Below, piece by piece: positions 14,601 through 25,049 of a DNA stretch of 64,000 bases. The stretch comes from Cymbidium sinense (lineage: Eukaryota; Streptophyta; Magnoliopsida; Asparagales; Orchidaceae), in contig CM038217.1 in assembly GCA_021442155.1 (NCBI GenBank), forward strand, positions 148,993,834 to 149,057,833. The letters are read 5' to 3'. The notes under the pieces were generated by a model. The model was not told the DNA's origin and searched no databases. It saw nothing but the letters and a program-made list of their open reading frames with translations. Within the stretch, counting starts at the first letter, position 1, and each line of letters starts with the position of its first letter. A program made the position numbers and the translations under genes.

Positions 14601-14853
14601 TATATTGGAAAAAGTTGGAGTAGCTCAGTGGTAGATAAGATTAGGGAGAGTCGCTTAGATTTTAAAGCGTCGGTAGTCGATGAGGAATTAGGAAAGATGC
14701 ATTAGATTTGCCTTATGATAAGAAAGCTAAGGTAGACCAAAAGACTTGGTTAAGATGTATAAAAAATGATCTTAATATATCTTGATTTAAATGAGAATTT
14801 GACAATAGGACCTGATGACGAGAAAAGGATTGACCCCATTAATTAATTAAAGC

Positions 14854-14890
<37 letters not shown>

Positions 14891-17009
14891 ATCATATTAT
14901 TAACCAAATATCGATTATTAGTTTTAGATTTTAAGATAAAAGATTGAAAGATGAAAAATAAATCAAATTATTGTCCTAGGATTAGATGAGAGTAAACTAA
15001 TAAAATATTTTAAAAGCAGAAATTTGGGGGATGTTCATAAAGAATGTTATGTGAGAAAAAGTAGAAATCAATGAGTTCTGAAAAATGTCTTGGAGAATCA
15101 AAAGGAAAAGTTTTTTTAATAAAAATAGTTGGTGGAGTAAGAATGTAAAAAAGATAGAAATAAGAAACATTATTATAAAACTTAGTTTAGATATAAAACA
15201 TAGAGAAATGGGAAAGATATATAAATGGCGTGTAGAGATTAAGAAAAGTAAAATATGATCTGAAAAAAAATTTTAGTGATTTTAGATATATTAGATCTGC
15301 GAAGATGAAAGATGTATCGTAAATTAGTCAAGATATAGGAGAAATAAAGATCCCAGTTGAGTGAGGTGTATTAAGAATGAAAATCATAAAATATTTTTCT
15401 TAGAAAAGGATATTTAAAATAGGTGGATGAGGTATTCTGATAAACTTATCAATGAAGGATCTGAAAATACGATTGATTTTAGCGAACCTTATACCTAAAA
15501 AAAATAGAGAATTTTATTTTATATCATTATTAAATCGAAGTTAGAAACATTAAAGAAAATGAAATGTGAAAAAGAGAGACGATAATATTCTAATAAAAGT
15601 GTGAAAATATTTAGGAGATCAAGGAATTTCTTAAATCTTTTAATGTTATTTTAAAGACTAAAAAGATGCGAGATGAGTGGAGAAAGAGTTTGTTGATTCA
15701 TATATTTAAGAATAAAGATGATGCACAAGAGTGTGCAATCTATATAAGAATTAAGTTAATGTGTCATACATTAAAATTATGGGAGAGTAATTGAGCATAG
15801 GTTACGATGTGTACAAAAGTTTCTCATATGATATTTATTGATTTAGAGAAAGCTTATGGTAAAGTTTCAAGAGATATTCTTTGGAGAGTTCTAGAAAAAA
15901 AAAGGAGTTGATATTGATTATATTCAAGTCATTAAGGATATGTATCTAGATTACTTGTGTCCAAACACAAGGATTGACAAAATATTTTCATATTTCGGGT
16001 TGGATTACATCAAGGATCAACTTTAAGCCCTTATCTTTTGCTTTAGTTATAGATGTTCTTACTTAGGCATTTATAAGAAGATGTACCTTGGTGTATGCTT
16101 TTGCTAATGACATTCTTCTTGTTGATAGGACTGAGGGAGTCCAAGAGAAACTTGAATTATGGAGGTCAACCTTAGAGTGTAAAGTTTTAGTTTAAGTAGA
16201 TCTAAAACAAAATATAGTGTAATTTTAGTTGTAGAAGTTCTAGTAGTGTTGTGACATTAGGTGAACAAGTCATTAAAAAGTGAGTGTTTATTTAGGATCT
16301 ATTGTTCAAAATGATGGTGAAATAGATGGAAATGTTATTAGTAGAATTCAAGTTGGATGGTTGAAGTGGAGGAATATGCATGTTTTGTGATAGAAAAATC
16401 TTAAACTTAAGAAAAATTTTATAAGATAATGGTAAGACCTGATGATATAGTGCGAGAATGTTGGCCAATAGAAGCATAAGACTAGTTGATTTTACAAAGA
16501 TGAGGATGCTCAGTGGATGAGTGGCTTTACTCTTAGAGATAAAATGCAAAATGAGTATGTTGGAAAAAAAGTTGGAGTCAGGTGGCGATAAGATTAAAGA
16601 GAGGCACCTTAGATGGTTTTACATAAAAGCGTCGGTCGTCAATGACGGTTAGGAGAGTAGATGCATTAGATTTGCCTTATGTTAAGAAAGGTAGGTAGAT
16701 TTAAAAGACTTGGTTAAGATGTATAAAAATGACTTTAGTATACTTGAATTAAATGAGAATTTGACACATAATAGACACAATGGAGCGAAGGATTCATCGT
16801 AGCGACCACTTAGTGGGATAAAGGTGTTATTCTTTGTGTTGTTGTTGTATCATATTATTAACCAAAAAAGAACAGCAAAAAATGACATCATTGCAAAATT
16901 TAAATCAAATGAAAAAAAAATACATCATTAAACTTAAGTTCCTTACAGCCTTGTCAGCAGGAATTGGCAGCCCATCAAAAATCCCTCCTTTAGCCTGGTG
17001 GAAGCTCAT
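5512..17009 (-). CDS. SEC8: Exocyst complex subunit SEC8, 5' part (six coding exons)
   Basis: SEC8 is a subunit of the octameric exocyst, which tethers secretory vesicles to the plasma membrane; in plants it acts in polarised growth and cell-plate maturation. Six minus-strand exons join at GT-AG sites: 17009-16947, 11128-10916, 10730-10557, 7865-7763, 6109-6000 and 5691-5512. They give about 280 residues. The first exon encodes GIFDGLPIPADKA; the second YLREGLSRIDESWAAARFD and HGFNKAIQNYSQ; the third NKQLRQMWYRSLTLRHI; the fourth AAVQLHVQSSLILEREGLQV. These match the N-terminal third of plant SEC8 proteins (about 1,060 residues), a helical coiled-coil-rich region. The start is the ATG at 17009, just after a 5'-UTR splice acceptor. 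Coding exon 4 is two bases short, which shifts the frame to a stop. The remaining ~780 residues were not found in the window. Family assignment is firm; functionality is uncertain. Confidence 0.9.
6000..6109 (-). CDS. SEC8: SEC8 coding exon 5
   Basis: 110 nt, acceptor CGTAG and donor GTACC. It encodes VGALQDVRSELSKLRGVLF and ends in KGEY plus two bases of a Ser codon. The phase matches exon 6. Confidence 0.9.
6364..6797. mobile_element. MITE-like element in SEC8 intron 4
   Basis: The left end reads GGGACTGTTTGGATGCC. The right end, read in reverse complement, is TGGGTTGTTTGATTTG. Subterminal sequences are also inverted: GTATTTGGATTACTTTAAAATG on the left (in two parts) against a related phrase on the right. 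The ends are flanked by TTA and TAA. Length is about 430 bp, with no coding capacity. The centre has a short GTG-rich stretch and a perfect 16-bp inverted repeat (6616-6631 with 6645-6660). The end sequence recalls PIF/Harbinger or hAT MITEs; I cannot decide without a clean target duplication. Confidence 0.6.
7763..7865 (-). CDS. SEC8: SEC8 coding exon 4, two bases short (frameshift)
   Basis: Acceptor GGCAG at 7866 and donor GTTGGT at 7762. The exon is 103 nt, whereas the protein alignment needs 105. After V-P the sequence reads TTCGAATTGAG, where an additional TC would keep the conserved RIEKLIAEKQLYAA in frame. As written, translation from exon 3 meets TGA five codons in. No alternative acceptor nearby restores the phase. 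It is either a real lesion or a dinucleotide sequencing error at a TCTC run. Confidence 0.85.
7866..10556. other. SEC8 intron 3, no recognised element
   Basis: AT-rich intronic sequence. Only short open frames are present and none is recognised. I see no LTR, TIR or LINE sequence here. Confidence 0.5.
10557..10730 (-). CDS. SEC8: SEC8 coding exon 3
   Basis: 58 codons in phase 0, acceptor GTACAG and donor GTTTGT. It encodes ILRLFSESAES, then a charged helical stretch, then SLTLRHILSLLDQIDGVAK. The frame is intact and continues directly from exon 2. Confidence 0.92.
10916..11128 (-). CDS. SEC8: SEC8 coding exon 2
   Basis: 71 codons in phase 0, between acceptor TTTGTAG and donor GTTAGT. It encodes the most conserved N-terminal block of SEC8 (RIDESWAAARFDSLPHVV through FNKAIQNYSQ). 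The open frame is intact. Confidence 0.92.
12114..12129. repeat. Target-site copy 1 (16 bp)
   Basis: ATCATATTATTAACCA, immediately left of the first LINE. It is identical to the copies at 14891-14906 and 16849-16864. Confidence 0.85.
12130..14890 (+). mobile_element. RTE-type LINE copy 1, decayed
   Basis: Plus-strand non-LTR retrotransposon, antisense to SEC8 and lying in its intron 1. It begins with a short leader. Broken frames follow that resemble the apurinic-type endonuclease of plant RTE elements: phrases like ETKWVG near 12420, NDVGVIIDKSLKDNV near 12490-12530, and a later GGDLNG near 12710-12725. Then come decayed reverse transcriptase and a C-terminal region. It ends in a (TTG)n tail at about 14854-14889, typical of this clade. 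Frequent stops and frameshifts rule out function. It is flanked on both sides by the same 16-bp target sequence. Confidence 0.8.
14854..14890 (+). repeat. (TTG)n tail of LINE copy 1
   Basis: About twelve TTG units directly before the second target-site copy. Simple-repeat 3' ends instead of poly(A) are characteristic of plant RTE LINEs. Confidence 0.85.
14891..14906. repeat. Target-site copy 2 (16 bp), between the two LINEs
   Basis: A perfect copy of ATCATATTATTAACCA, separating the tail of LINE 1 from the 5'-truncated start of LINE 2. Confidence 0.85.
14907..16848 (+). mobile_element. RTE-type LINE copy 2, 5'-truncated
   Basis: Starts at a point equivalent to about 12957 of copy 1 (ATCGATTATTAGTTTTAGAT against CGATTGATTGTTAGTTTTATAT) and then runs collinearly with it. 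It includes the RT-region phrases near 15830-15900 and 16080-16200. It ends with a short TTG tail at 16833-16848. All frames are broken. It lies in the same orientation as copy 1 and shares its target site. Confidence 0.82.
16849..16864. repeat. Target-site copy 3 (16 bp)
   Basis: A perfect copy of ATCATATTATTAACCA right after the tail of LINE 2, 83 bp from SEC8 coding exon 1. Confidence 0.85.
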
Positions 17010-17022
17010 TGTGTTGCTCTAC
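16947..17022 (-). CDS. SEC8: SEC8 coding exon 1 with end of 5' UTR
   Basis: Acceptor TTTCAG at 17023-17028, then 13 bases of UTR, then ATG at 17009-17007. It has 21 codons, ending GCT before donor GTAAGG at 16946. The conserved plant SEC8 N-terminus (GIFDGLPIP) is present, preceded here by an MSFHQAKG extension. Confidence 0.88.
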
Positions 17023-18599
17023 CTGAAACATACAAATAACAGAATTTATCAAACACTAGCAAAATCATCATGCAAACCCTAGGCCTCACAAGAGCAAGAG
17101 GCCAACAAACACACTGAAGTAAATCAATCAAAGAAACAATGAAGAGGGTTCATAACAGCACATCTTGAGCCACAGTACAGCATATTATGAGAAAAAAAAT
17201 TGCATGCTGCTAAATAACTTTTAAACATGATCACCAAGTAAAAGTTAGGAAATGTAAGTGCAAACCTACAAAATTAACATAGGGAAGATAAACTCATCAG
17301 AAAGTCAGACAATCCACACTATCACATCATCATCAATCTCAGGATCAAGTGACCATCCTAGACACAATTTTACACATCATGAGATTTATGGAGCTTTGGG
17401 GGTTGAAAAGAAACTTCTTGTAAATAAGATAGATGGACAAACATCAGAAGATGAGAATACGAGAAAGGAGATAGGAGTCAATTAATAATGAAATCCTGAG
17501 AATGAAACAACAAACGGCCAAAATACTTAACTATCATCATTGTTGTAATGAATCAAAATCAAAAGCAATAAAAGAATTAATGTGCATTGCGAACTAACGA
17601 ACATAAGGGAATTTGTTATCAACATCATTCTAAATACAAGGTTATCAAAGTTTAAGTGATTTTGACATGAGCATAATCTACCAATTACAATCATTTGCTA
17701 CAATTGATATTAGCTATGAATATTTTGGTGCTACTTAGTTATTTGATTCAATGTTATTAAGATGTATATGTAGTTAGATGTCAGTAATCTCTATTAATTA
17801 TTTGAGTTTGATTTAATATTATCATATTTAAAAATGTCTGTGTTTTCCATATTGTAATTGTTAGGCTTATTATTGTATTTTAAATCTAATGCCCTTGTAT
17901 TGATATTACCCTTATGGTACATTGTCATCAAACCTCAAAATGTGGTGGTTCTAGCACAAAAAATAAATAAATATTCAAAGGTAAGAATCAGGAATGAAGA
18001 GCAATAATGACCAAAATTCAACAAGATGAAAATCATTACCAAATCATTGAAGTTTCTTAGGGGAATGTTCAGTTCGAAGTAATAAGAATGCATATATTTT
18101 CACAATGCAAGGTAATTGCAGTGCATCTAAAGAGCTCATCATTGTGTGCAAGTAAAGTAAATGCAGGCTTTTTTTTTTTGGGGGTAAAGACTATGATGTT
18201 TCCTTAGGAGGCATGCTAAGATAACCTCCTCGGCATAAAATTTCACAATTGTAAACCATTCTTTCTAAATAATTTTGATTTCTACTCAACTCTATATCGC
18301 CACAAAACTCATCCAAATCAGATGATCAATTTTCACCAACATGTAATTGCTCAGCCATCTTTACATGCACATGTCATCTAACAAAATGTCAATTAAAACA
18401 AGAACTAAGGTTGAAAGCAAGATATTTCTATCGCATATAAGTTTAGGAAACAAACATGAAAACAAAGTTTTGTCCTGTTTTGCAATCTAAATCATCACAC
18501 TACCAAACATAAAAAAATTCAAATCGCGTTCATATTAAAGCAGAAATTTCATCGCTAACACAACAATGAGGTTTCACAACAGAAATCTCAAAGTCAAAC
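17023..18599. other. SEC8: SEC8 5'-UTR intron
   Basis: Non-coding AT-rich sequence between the presumed first exon and coding exon 1. A few short open frames occur but nothing is recognised. Its upper boundary depends on the uncertain donor site. Confidence 0.5.
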
Positions 18600-18965
18600 A
18601 AAAAAAACCTAAGATCTGGCTGATAGACGACGGGGGTTTGGAAGACGACCTGACCCCGGCAGTTGGGACGATGGGGGAGCAGAAGCAGCAGGAGGAGGCT
18701 AGGTCGGACACAAGGGCGGAGACAGGGCCTAAGGCTTCGAGGAGATGATACGAGACTGCGGCGTAGCCTGTCGACGCCGGCTGCTTCGACAAGGTTGCAA
18801 GGAGAATTGCTACAGCTGTGGAAGCGGAATAACAGGAGGAGGAGGAGGAGGAGGAGGAGGAGAGAGGCACGGGATAGCGAGATTTGTACGGCAGCAGCGA
18901 GCTAGTTTCCGGTGAATACCGGACGCAGCGAACTGGCTTCAGGATGGAGAGATTTGGAGGAAGGG
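18600..18965 (-). other. SEC8: Probable SEC8 5'-UTR exon / transcription start region
   Basis: This is a GC-rich island in AT-rich surroundings. Read on the minus strand it is pyrimidine-rich, with a (TCC)n run at 18834-18861, which is typical of plant 5' UTRs. A non-coding first exon is required because the coding start exon begins at a splice acceptor (TTTCAG then 13 bases before the ATG, at 17022). Several GT dinucleotides near 18645-18665 could be the donor; I cannot choose between them. A 98-codon minus-strand open frame (18870-18574) runs through the island. It starts with a serine run encoded by the triplet repeat and is probably not a protein, although it could act as an upstream ORF. 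Confidence 0.55.
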
Positions 18966-18977
18966 AAGAGAGAGTGT

Positions 18978-19973
18978 GGAGCTGTTTGGTTGCAGGATTT
19001 GAGTAGGATTTAAGCCGGATTTAACTTAAATCCAGCCAAACGGTATTTTTGGACAAGTTAAATCGCTTTTGTAATCCCGTTAAAGCTGCTTTCGCAAGTT
19101 AAATCCCGATTTACTAAATCCTGTTGGTAGGTGGATTTAGATTTAGAGAAGCAGAAACGCGCGAAGGAGGGTGGGAGAGAAGACGAGGATTACCTTCCCC
19201 ACGTCTCCCTTCTCTTTTTCGGGCAGCAGCGAAGAGGAAGGAAGAAGTACAAGACGAGGATTTCGAACTCCGAAATCCCGTCAATCCCTTCCCTTTTATT
19301 ATTTTCATTTTAATTTATTAAATAATAATTAATTAATATACCATTTCAAATTAATTCTAATTTAATAGAATTAAATATAATTGATATAGACTTATTATTT
19401 TATGATTGATTAATTGATTTATAATTAATTGATATATTATATGATGATAATTATATTTTAATTAATTTACTTTGATTACTTTTATGTAAATAAACTAAGT
19501 AAAAATTATTATCAATTATAGTCTAAATATATAGGTGAATTATGTATTTTATTGATTATTTAAATGATATTAGAAAATAATATGTTAATCTTTATCATTT
19601 ATTATTTTTTCATTGTGCTTTTTTAACTTTAATTTGAGTATATATCATATATTATTTATTATAATTCCAATTAATATTGTCATCTAAATTGCTATTGTAT
19701 TTTAAATTACTTGACTTCGATCTTTTTAACTTAATTGTTTAATTAGTCTTTTTAATTTTATATTATGATAAAAAATATAATAAAAAATAAATCTAAATAT
19801 TTATTATTTAAATATTAAATGAAATAACTAACTTAAATAAACTTAAATCCTCATATAAGTAACCAAATAATAGCATTGAATTTAACTGAAAGTATATCGA
19901 ACAATTTTCTGAATTTAACTTTCACAAATTTTACTAAATAGTACTTGAGTTATGTGTGCAGCCAAACAGCCCC
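18978..19973. mobile_element. ~1-kb non-autonomous TIR element upstream of SEC8
   Basis: Terminal inverted repeats: GGAGCTGTTTGGTTGCA at 18978-18994 and TGCAGCCAAACAGCCCC at 19957-19973 (15 of 17 match after reversal). Both ends carry repeated subterminal motifs of the form AAGTTAAATC or GATTTAACTT, including the palindrome GATTTAACTTAAATC near 19018. A GC-rich segment (about 19135-19300) lies inside, followed by very AT-rich sequence. There is no transposase frame. I find no clear target duplication. The element abuts the SEC8 first exon and so forms its proximal promoter. Superfamily is uncertain (hAT or PIF/Harbinger-like). Confidence 0.65.
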
Positions 19974-21059
19974 TATAGGATTGCAAGATGGGTCCTCAAT
20001 AGTAGTAAAACATAATGCTCATGAGTGCACCTTCTTTTCTCAGCCGTTTTCTAGAATGTCACATTTGTGGGTGTGGCCAAATCACCCTCTTGTAAGTGGG
20101 CAGATTGGGTTAGGGTTGGGTTGGGTGGAGTCTATATTAGATGGACTTGATCGGTTGATGAAGGTATAATACTTTTGCGAATAGAGCCCAGTCACCACTG
20201 CCAATTATAAATTTAAGACAATCAAATGTTTATAGTAAATTTGAATTTATATGCTCTACATGTTCTAAATTGAAAAAATAAATAAATTTGATATATTACT
20301 TCATGAAAAATTGTGTTAAAAGTTTTCAAGTTTTTCCCAAACTAAAATGCTAAAGTACCACATAGTAGACTACAGATTATTATTTTAAACTCTCTAAGAT
20401 CAAAATTAATTTGAACAAGATTCAAACAAACATTAATCAAAGTGGAGATAATACACTAGAAAATAAGTTATATTTGAATATTATTTGAACTATATTTGAA
20501 TCATTTGTTCTAAATCCAAAATAGGTTCCTATTGATTCAAATAATGTTTGAACATAACTTTAGATAATGTTAGACCTAATAGAGTATAATTAGATTCTTA
20601 TTTCACATCAAAATGAGAAAAATAATGTCATTTTATAATATTTATAAAATCACTTGGACACAATCGAATCCAATATAATATCTTGTATGAACATAATGCA
20701 TTTGAATAATATAAAAAGACATCATAGATTAAGAGCTAGCGTACCTCAAAAAATTATTACCGACTAATGCACATAAAGGATGCATGTTGACAAAACAATA
20801 TATATAAAAATATATATATAACTTATGTCTTTACTTTATCATAAAATAAATCTACATATAAACAATCAATGAAGAATTGTATATTATTATGAGAAACCTT
20901 CACAAGTTTTTCTTTAAAACTAGGTATATCAAGTAATGTATTGAACACACTACATAGTCATCAGTAAATAAGATATCAAACAATCAACAAACAATGTGTG
21001 TAAGAACTACCTAAGTTAAACTATCCTAAAAATTAAATTGAATTATCTTATTATGATCA
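19974..21059. other. Intergenic, nothing recognised
   Basis: AT-rich sequence with short open frames only. I see no repeat shared with the rest of the window. Confidence 0.5.
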
Positions 21060-23640
21060 TGTGGGCTCTCAAAATTTGCCACCGACCTCTCGATGAAAAA
21101 GTTTGATTAAATGTCGGTCAAACTTTCAGAAGGCAGGTGGAATAGTAGATAAGACACTACCCAAAGATTTTGCCCTCATTTTGTAAGGACTTTAGATATA
21201 GTTTAAAGTTTCCTATAGGCACAAACATCTATAGTTAATTACCCTCCCAATACTGAGAGAGAAATTTCGATTAAGGCTAGTCGTTAGATTGTTAAATGCA
21301 TAACATATAGTAGTAACATGTGGAGTTTTGAAATTTGGGATTTAGAATTTATGAAATTCATCATCATTATCTTAAAGTGGATGGTTAGGGGAATGATGAC
21401 GCGCCCGATCAAGATCTCATGGTTCCGTCTTCTATTCCTTATAGTCAGTTATAAGAATTAGATCCAACAAAGTCCTTGTTAGTCATGGGTTTCATTCCAA
21501 GGAACCTTGTAGACCGGTGGTGTTTGTCTAAGAAGAGCTTAAGTCCACCTTAGCAGCTTTTGCCCTATCGTGCACCATATATGGTTCACATCTCAAAGCG
21601 AGCTATTGGAGAACTTGGTACATGGTAATAATACAATAGTGTAATTTGGCACAACCACGTGAAGACTCGTACGCATCTGAGCTGGTTAACCAATCAAGGA
21701 CATGACGCCCAGCATGAGATTGATTGAAAATGAACATAGATGTGTACTTGACCTGACATTAGCTCATTTGCGAGCTACAATTTTTTTAATTTATCACCTT
21801 CAATAAACAATTGTGAAAGGTAGATGGATTGAATTTTACTTTAAGTATTTAAGGATTGAATTTCATTTTGGCATGTATAACTTAATAGTATATTAGAATT
21901 TTCCTTTAAATTAATACTTGATTTAAAAGATTCAAATTAAATTGATCTGAAATTGTAAATACATTTTGATGATGATATCCTCTCAGTTGAAGTCACTATT
22001 CAACACAGTCATCATCGAGGATTTGATTATAAGATTTTTCTATTTAGACCTTAGATGATCGTATGCAAATGTATAAATCAAATTCTCTTTAGTGATTGAG
22101 CATTTGATTTAGAATCAATCATGTCAACTCCTATTTTGCAAGGAAGGATTGATTAAGTGGGACTTACGACTTCACCATATAGATAAAATAACATAATTGA
22201 ATGTATTTTTAATTTCATTGAATTTTGTGCAATTTATAAAATTTACATATTTTACGAAACAATTAAGGCTATGACTAAGATATTACTCGTGGAACATGTA
22301 AATCACTTGAGGATGCTTGCACACTTCTTAAAATATTATATTTGAATTGATTTCTTGCTCAATGATATGCATGCTCAATTAATTTACAATGCTAAGTAGC
22401 TTGTAATAATTTAAGTATTAGGTTGCATCATGATGCGTGCAAATATCAATCTTTTTAAATTATTTATATGCACATCAATATATAATATATAAACATAACA
22501 TTATCATAATGTGCATGTCTAATTTTATTGTCTTGTGTGTATTTTGCACAACTTATTTGAATTTGAATATGATGCCTCAAGTACATGCTTCATGTTCATG
22601 TGTATATAGTTCTTCAACACAAATCTAGATGTAATAGTTTTAAGTGCATGATTGCCTTATAATGTGTATGATATTCATCTCATTATATTACTAACACATT
22701 TTCATTTGATAAGTTTGCATGCAAACCCATTTTGTAATGCACACTAGACGTGGTGTTGCATTGAAATGCATGTGCACATTTATCTTTGATCTTTTCAAAT
22801 TAACTACACACATCAATATAATATGTTTAAATGTATAGTTATCTCAATATGTGTATTAAATTTCATCTAATAATACCCTTGCATGTATTTTGATATACAC
22901 ATTTGAGCTTAGATGTGTTGCCTTAATATGCGTATTGACTATATCTCATAATTTGATTATATGTATTTTGAGATTTAAGCTTAAGTGCAAAAGAAGCTCC
23001 TTTAATATATATATATATATATATAATGATTCTCTCTCTTTTTATATTATTGTCATTTAATGAATATGTTATAACACAACCCTTCTTTCTTTTATAAATA
23101 TAAGAGATGGGGATGTTTAACTTTTATCATTCCTTTTCCCATTCTTTTACATCTTTGCAAGTGTTGAATGTGTTTTAGGACTTTAAAAATTTGATCCAAA
23201 TATTTGACATTCGATTTAGAGGTATATGTACTTTGCAATGCCCGCCTTGCATTTAATTTATTTGTACATATATCTTTTATAATGTTAAGCCGCTTAGTTA
23301 ATCTTATGTTTAGTTTAGATTGTTTTGATCATTTAGATGTGTCTTTTAGTTTTACTCCTTATGGTTCTTTATAGTCAAAGATTTGGCAAAATTTCGACAA
23401 CACTTCCCCTAGTCGGAGGGATTTATACCAAAACTAGGCATGCCCACACGTCTAAAAAAATGTACATATGTGGTGTTTTGCAACACTGCGGTTGTATAAG
23501 CTCCTATCCGTCTAAATTGACACGCATAATCCTTCAATCACCTGCATAAAATCAAACACAACATATACTACACATCCACACATATTTTATACATTTGTAA
23601 GCAATGCAAGGTGATGATGCAATCGATGAGATAATATGAA
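21060..23640 (-). mobile_element. Element 1, 3' LTR (LTR A), diverged
   Basis: On the plus strand it begins TGTGGGCTCTCAAAATTTGCC. It aligns with LTR B (32724 on) and LTR C (42144 on) over about the first 1 kb, with shared phrases such as CCACCGACCTCTCG, GCTAGTCGTTAGAT and TTAATTACC. No PBS sits below 21060, so in minus orientation this is the 3' LTR. After about 22.05 kb it departs from B and C. It instead carries degenerate repeats of a TAATATGTGTAT-type phrase (22.4-23.0 kb) and an (AT)n run at about 23003-23025. The upper boundary near the pyrimidine-rich tract at about 23640 is approximate. Confidence 0.65.
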
Positions 23641-24110
23641 ATCTCTTTCTTTTATCTCTCACATTTTTTTCTGATTTTTTTTTGAAATCATAGAGATAGA
23701 GAGGATGAGAGATGGAGCTCCGGTAGGTCGGTTACTGTAGCACAGGCGAGAGGAATGCTGAAGGAGGGGATGGCCGACGGGATTAAGATGACTAGATGGA
23801 GATGAAGTTGGCCGGGCTGCTGAGATATGTCGTGCGGTTGGAGAGGAGCTCGTGTGGCTCGGCTACTGTGGAGCATGACGAGCGGACAGGGAAGAGGAGC
23901 CGATCTCTTGCTCAGCCTTCTTGGCTTGTGAATAGCTAGGGAAAGAGAGGAGGGAGTTTGATTTGCTGCTCGGTTTGGAGGGAAGGTCGGATGGATAATA
24001 AAGTTTTTGGAGTATATGTCTTCGACCATAGAGATGCAGCTGAAACTGAGTTAAACCCACTAAGCAATAACATTAGGACTAGTAGAGCAGAAGACCCTTT
24101 GTTCATTCCA
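23641..24110. other. GC-rich segment joined to truncated integrase
   Basis: From about 23690 to 23950 the sequence is GC-rich, unlike its neighbours. It replaces the C-terminal half of integrase seen in element 2. Open frames on the minus strand (113 and 81 codons) do not match retroelement proteins. It may be element 1's own 3' untranslated region, or captured sequence. Confidence 0.4.
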
Positions 24111-24600
24111 TCCATTACTAAAAATAGTTTTGTGCCGATCGATAAATCTATAAATCTATATACTTTTGAAAGCCGTGCCATTATCAGAAATTATCCGACA
24201 TGACACTCTAAATCTGTAGACTACATTATGCGTGAAGAAGTTGATCACTAGATCAGCATTAACTTCTTTAAATGGGTTAGCTTCAGCTCACTTAGAAAAA
24301 TAATCAGTCGATGCTAGGATGAAGAGGTGACCAACTGATGATGGTGAATCGATTGGTCTAATTACATCCATACCCCAGCATTCGAATGGCCAGGATGCTA
24401 TTATTGGGTGTAATGGATTTGGAGGTTGGTAGATTATGTTTCCATGTACTTGATATTCATGGCATCTCTTTGCATGATCAATACAGTTTTTCACCAAAGA
24501 TGGCCAATAATAGCTCATCCTTTTGATCTTTACTGCCATATTGGGACATGACTGATGTGCACCACAAAGTATTTCATGAACTTGAACCATTACTTTGCTA
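24110..24600 (-). pseudogene. Element 1 integrase, truncated
   Basis: Integrase inserts the retrotransposon cDNA into the host chromosome. The zinc-finger region is visible (CGAHQSCPNMAVKIKRMSYY, then CIDHAKRCHEYQVHG) with His and Cys ligands, followed by the start of the catalytic core (WPFECWGMDVIRPID, STDYFSK). Homology to element 2 ends near 24110, so the C-terminal half of the core and the C-terminal domain are missing. It lies downstream of the second RNase H, as in Tat-lineage elements. Confidence 0.8.
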
Positions 24601-25049
24601 ACTTCATATGTACTTAAGCATCATAACCACATTTGTTCAAAGAATCTCCATTACAAAGTGTTGTTGATGAAAGCGTAGCACAACATTCTCTTCTTAATTT
24701 TGGCCAATGATTTATTACTTGAAATTTTCCCTCTTTAAAGTAGTCGATGAAGGGCCACCTCCAATCATGTGGCTCTTCTACAATAAAGGCTTCCACTACT
24801 TTTCTGAGACAATATCATTCTTAGCTCTTCTGGGTATAATTCCTTGTTGATTTTGAGAGGTATGAGCAACCTGAGTGGCATCCAGCTGTGTTGATTTTGA
24901 TAATCCCTTTACATATGAGGATTGATACTTTCTTGGCTTTAGAACTCGTCGAGTAAATATCCTGATCATGACATAATCGCCATTCATACTTGTCATCTCC
25001 TTAGCTAATTTTGCTAAACAATCTGCTTTGCTATTTTAAGATTGAAAGA

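Noticed and set aside
14606..14680. tRNA-like phrase GTTGGAGTAGCTCAGTGG
   Set aside because: It lies inside LINE copy 1 and aligns with LINE copy 2 at 16568, where the resemblance vanishes. No acceptor stem or T-loop can be completed.
17258..17485. 75-codon plus-strand open frame
   Set aside because: Antisense within the SEC8 5'-UTR intron, no homology recognised, length expected by chance in such sequence.
23936..24181. Minus-strand frame with a signal-peptide-like hydrophobic stretch (SSALLVLMLLLSGFNSVSAA)
   Set aside because: It starts inside integrase sequence read in a broken region and runs into GC-rich DNA with no recognised domain. A chance hydrophobic frame is the simpler explanation.
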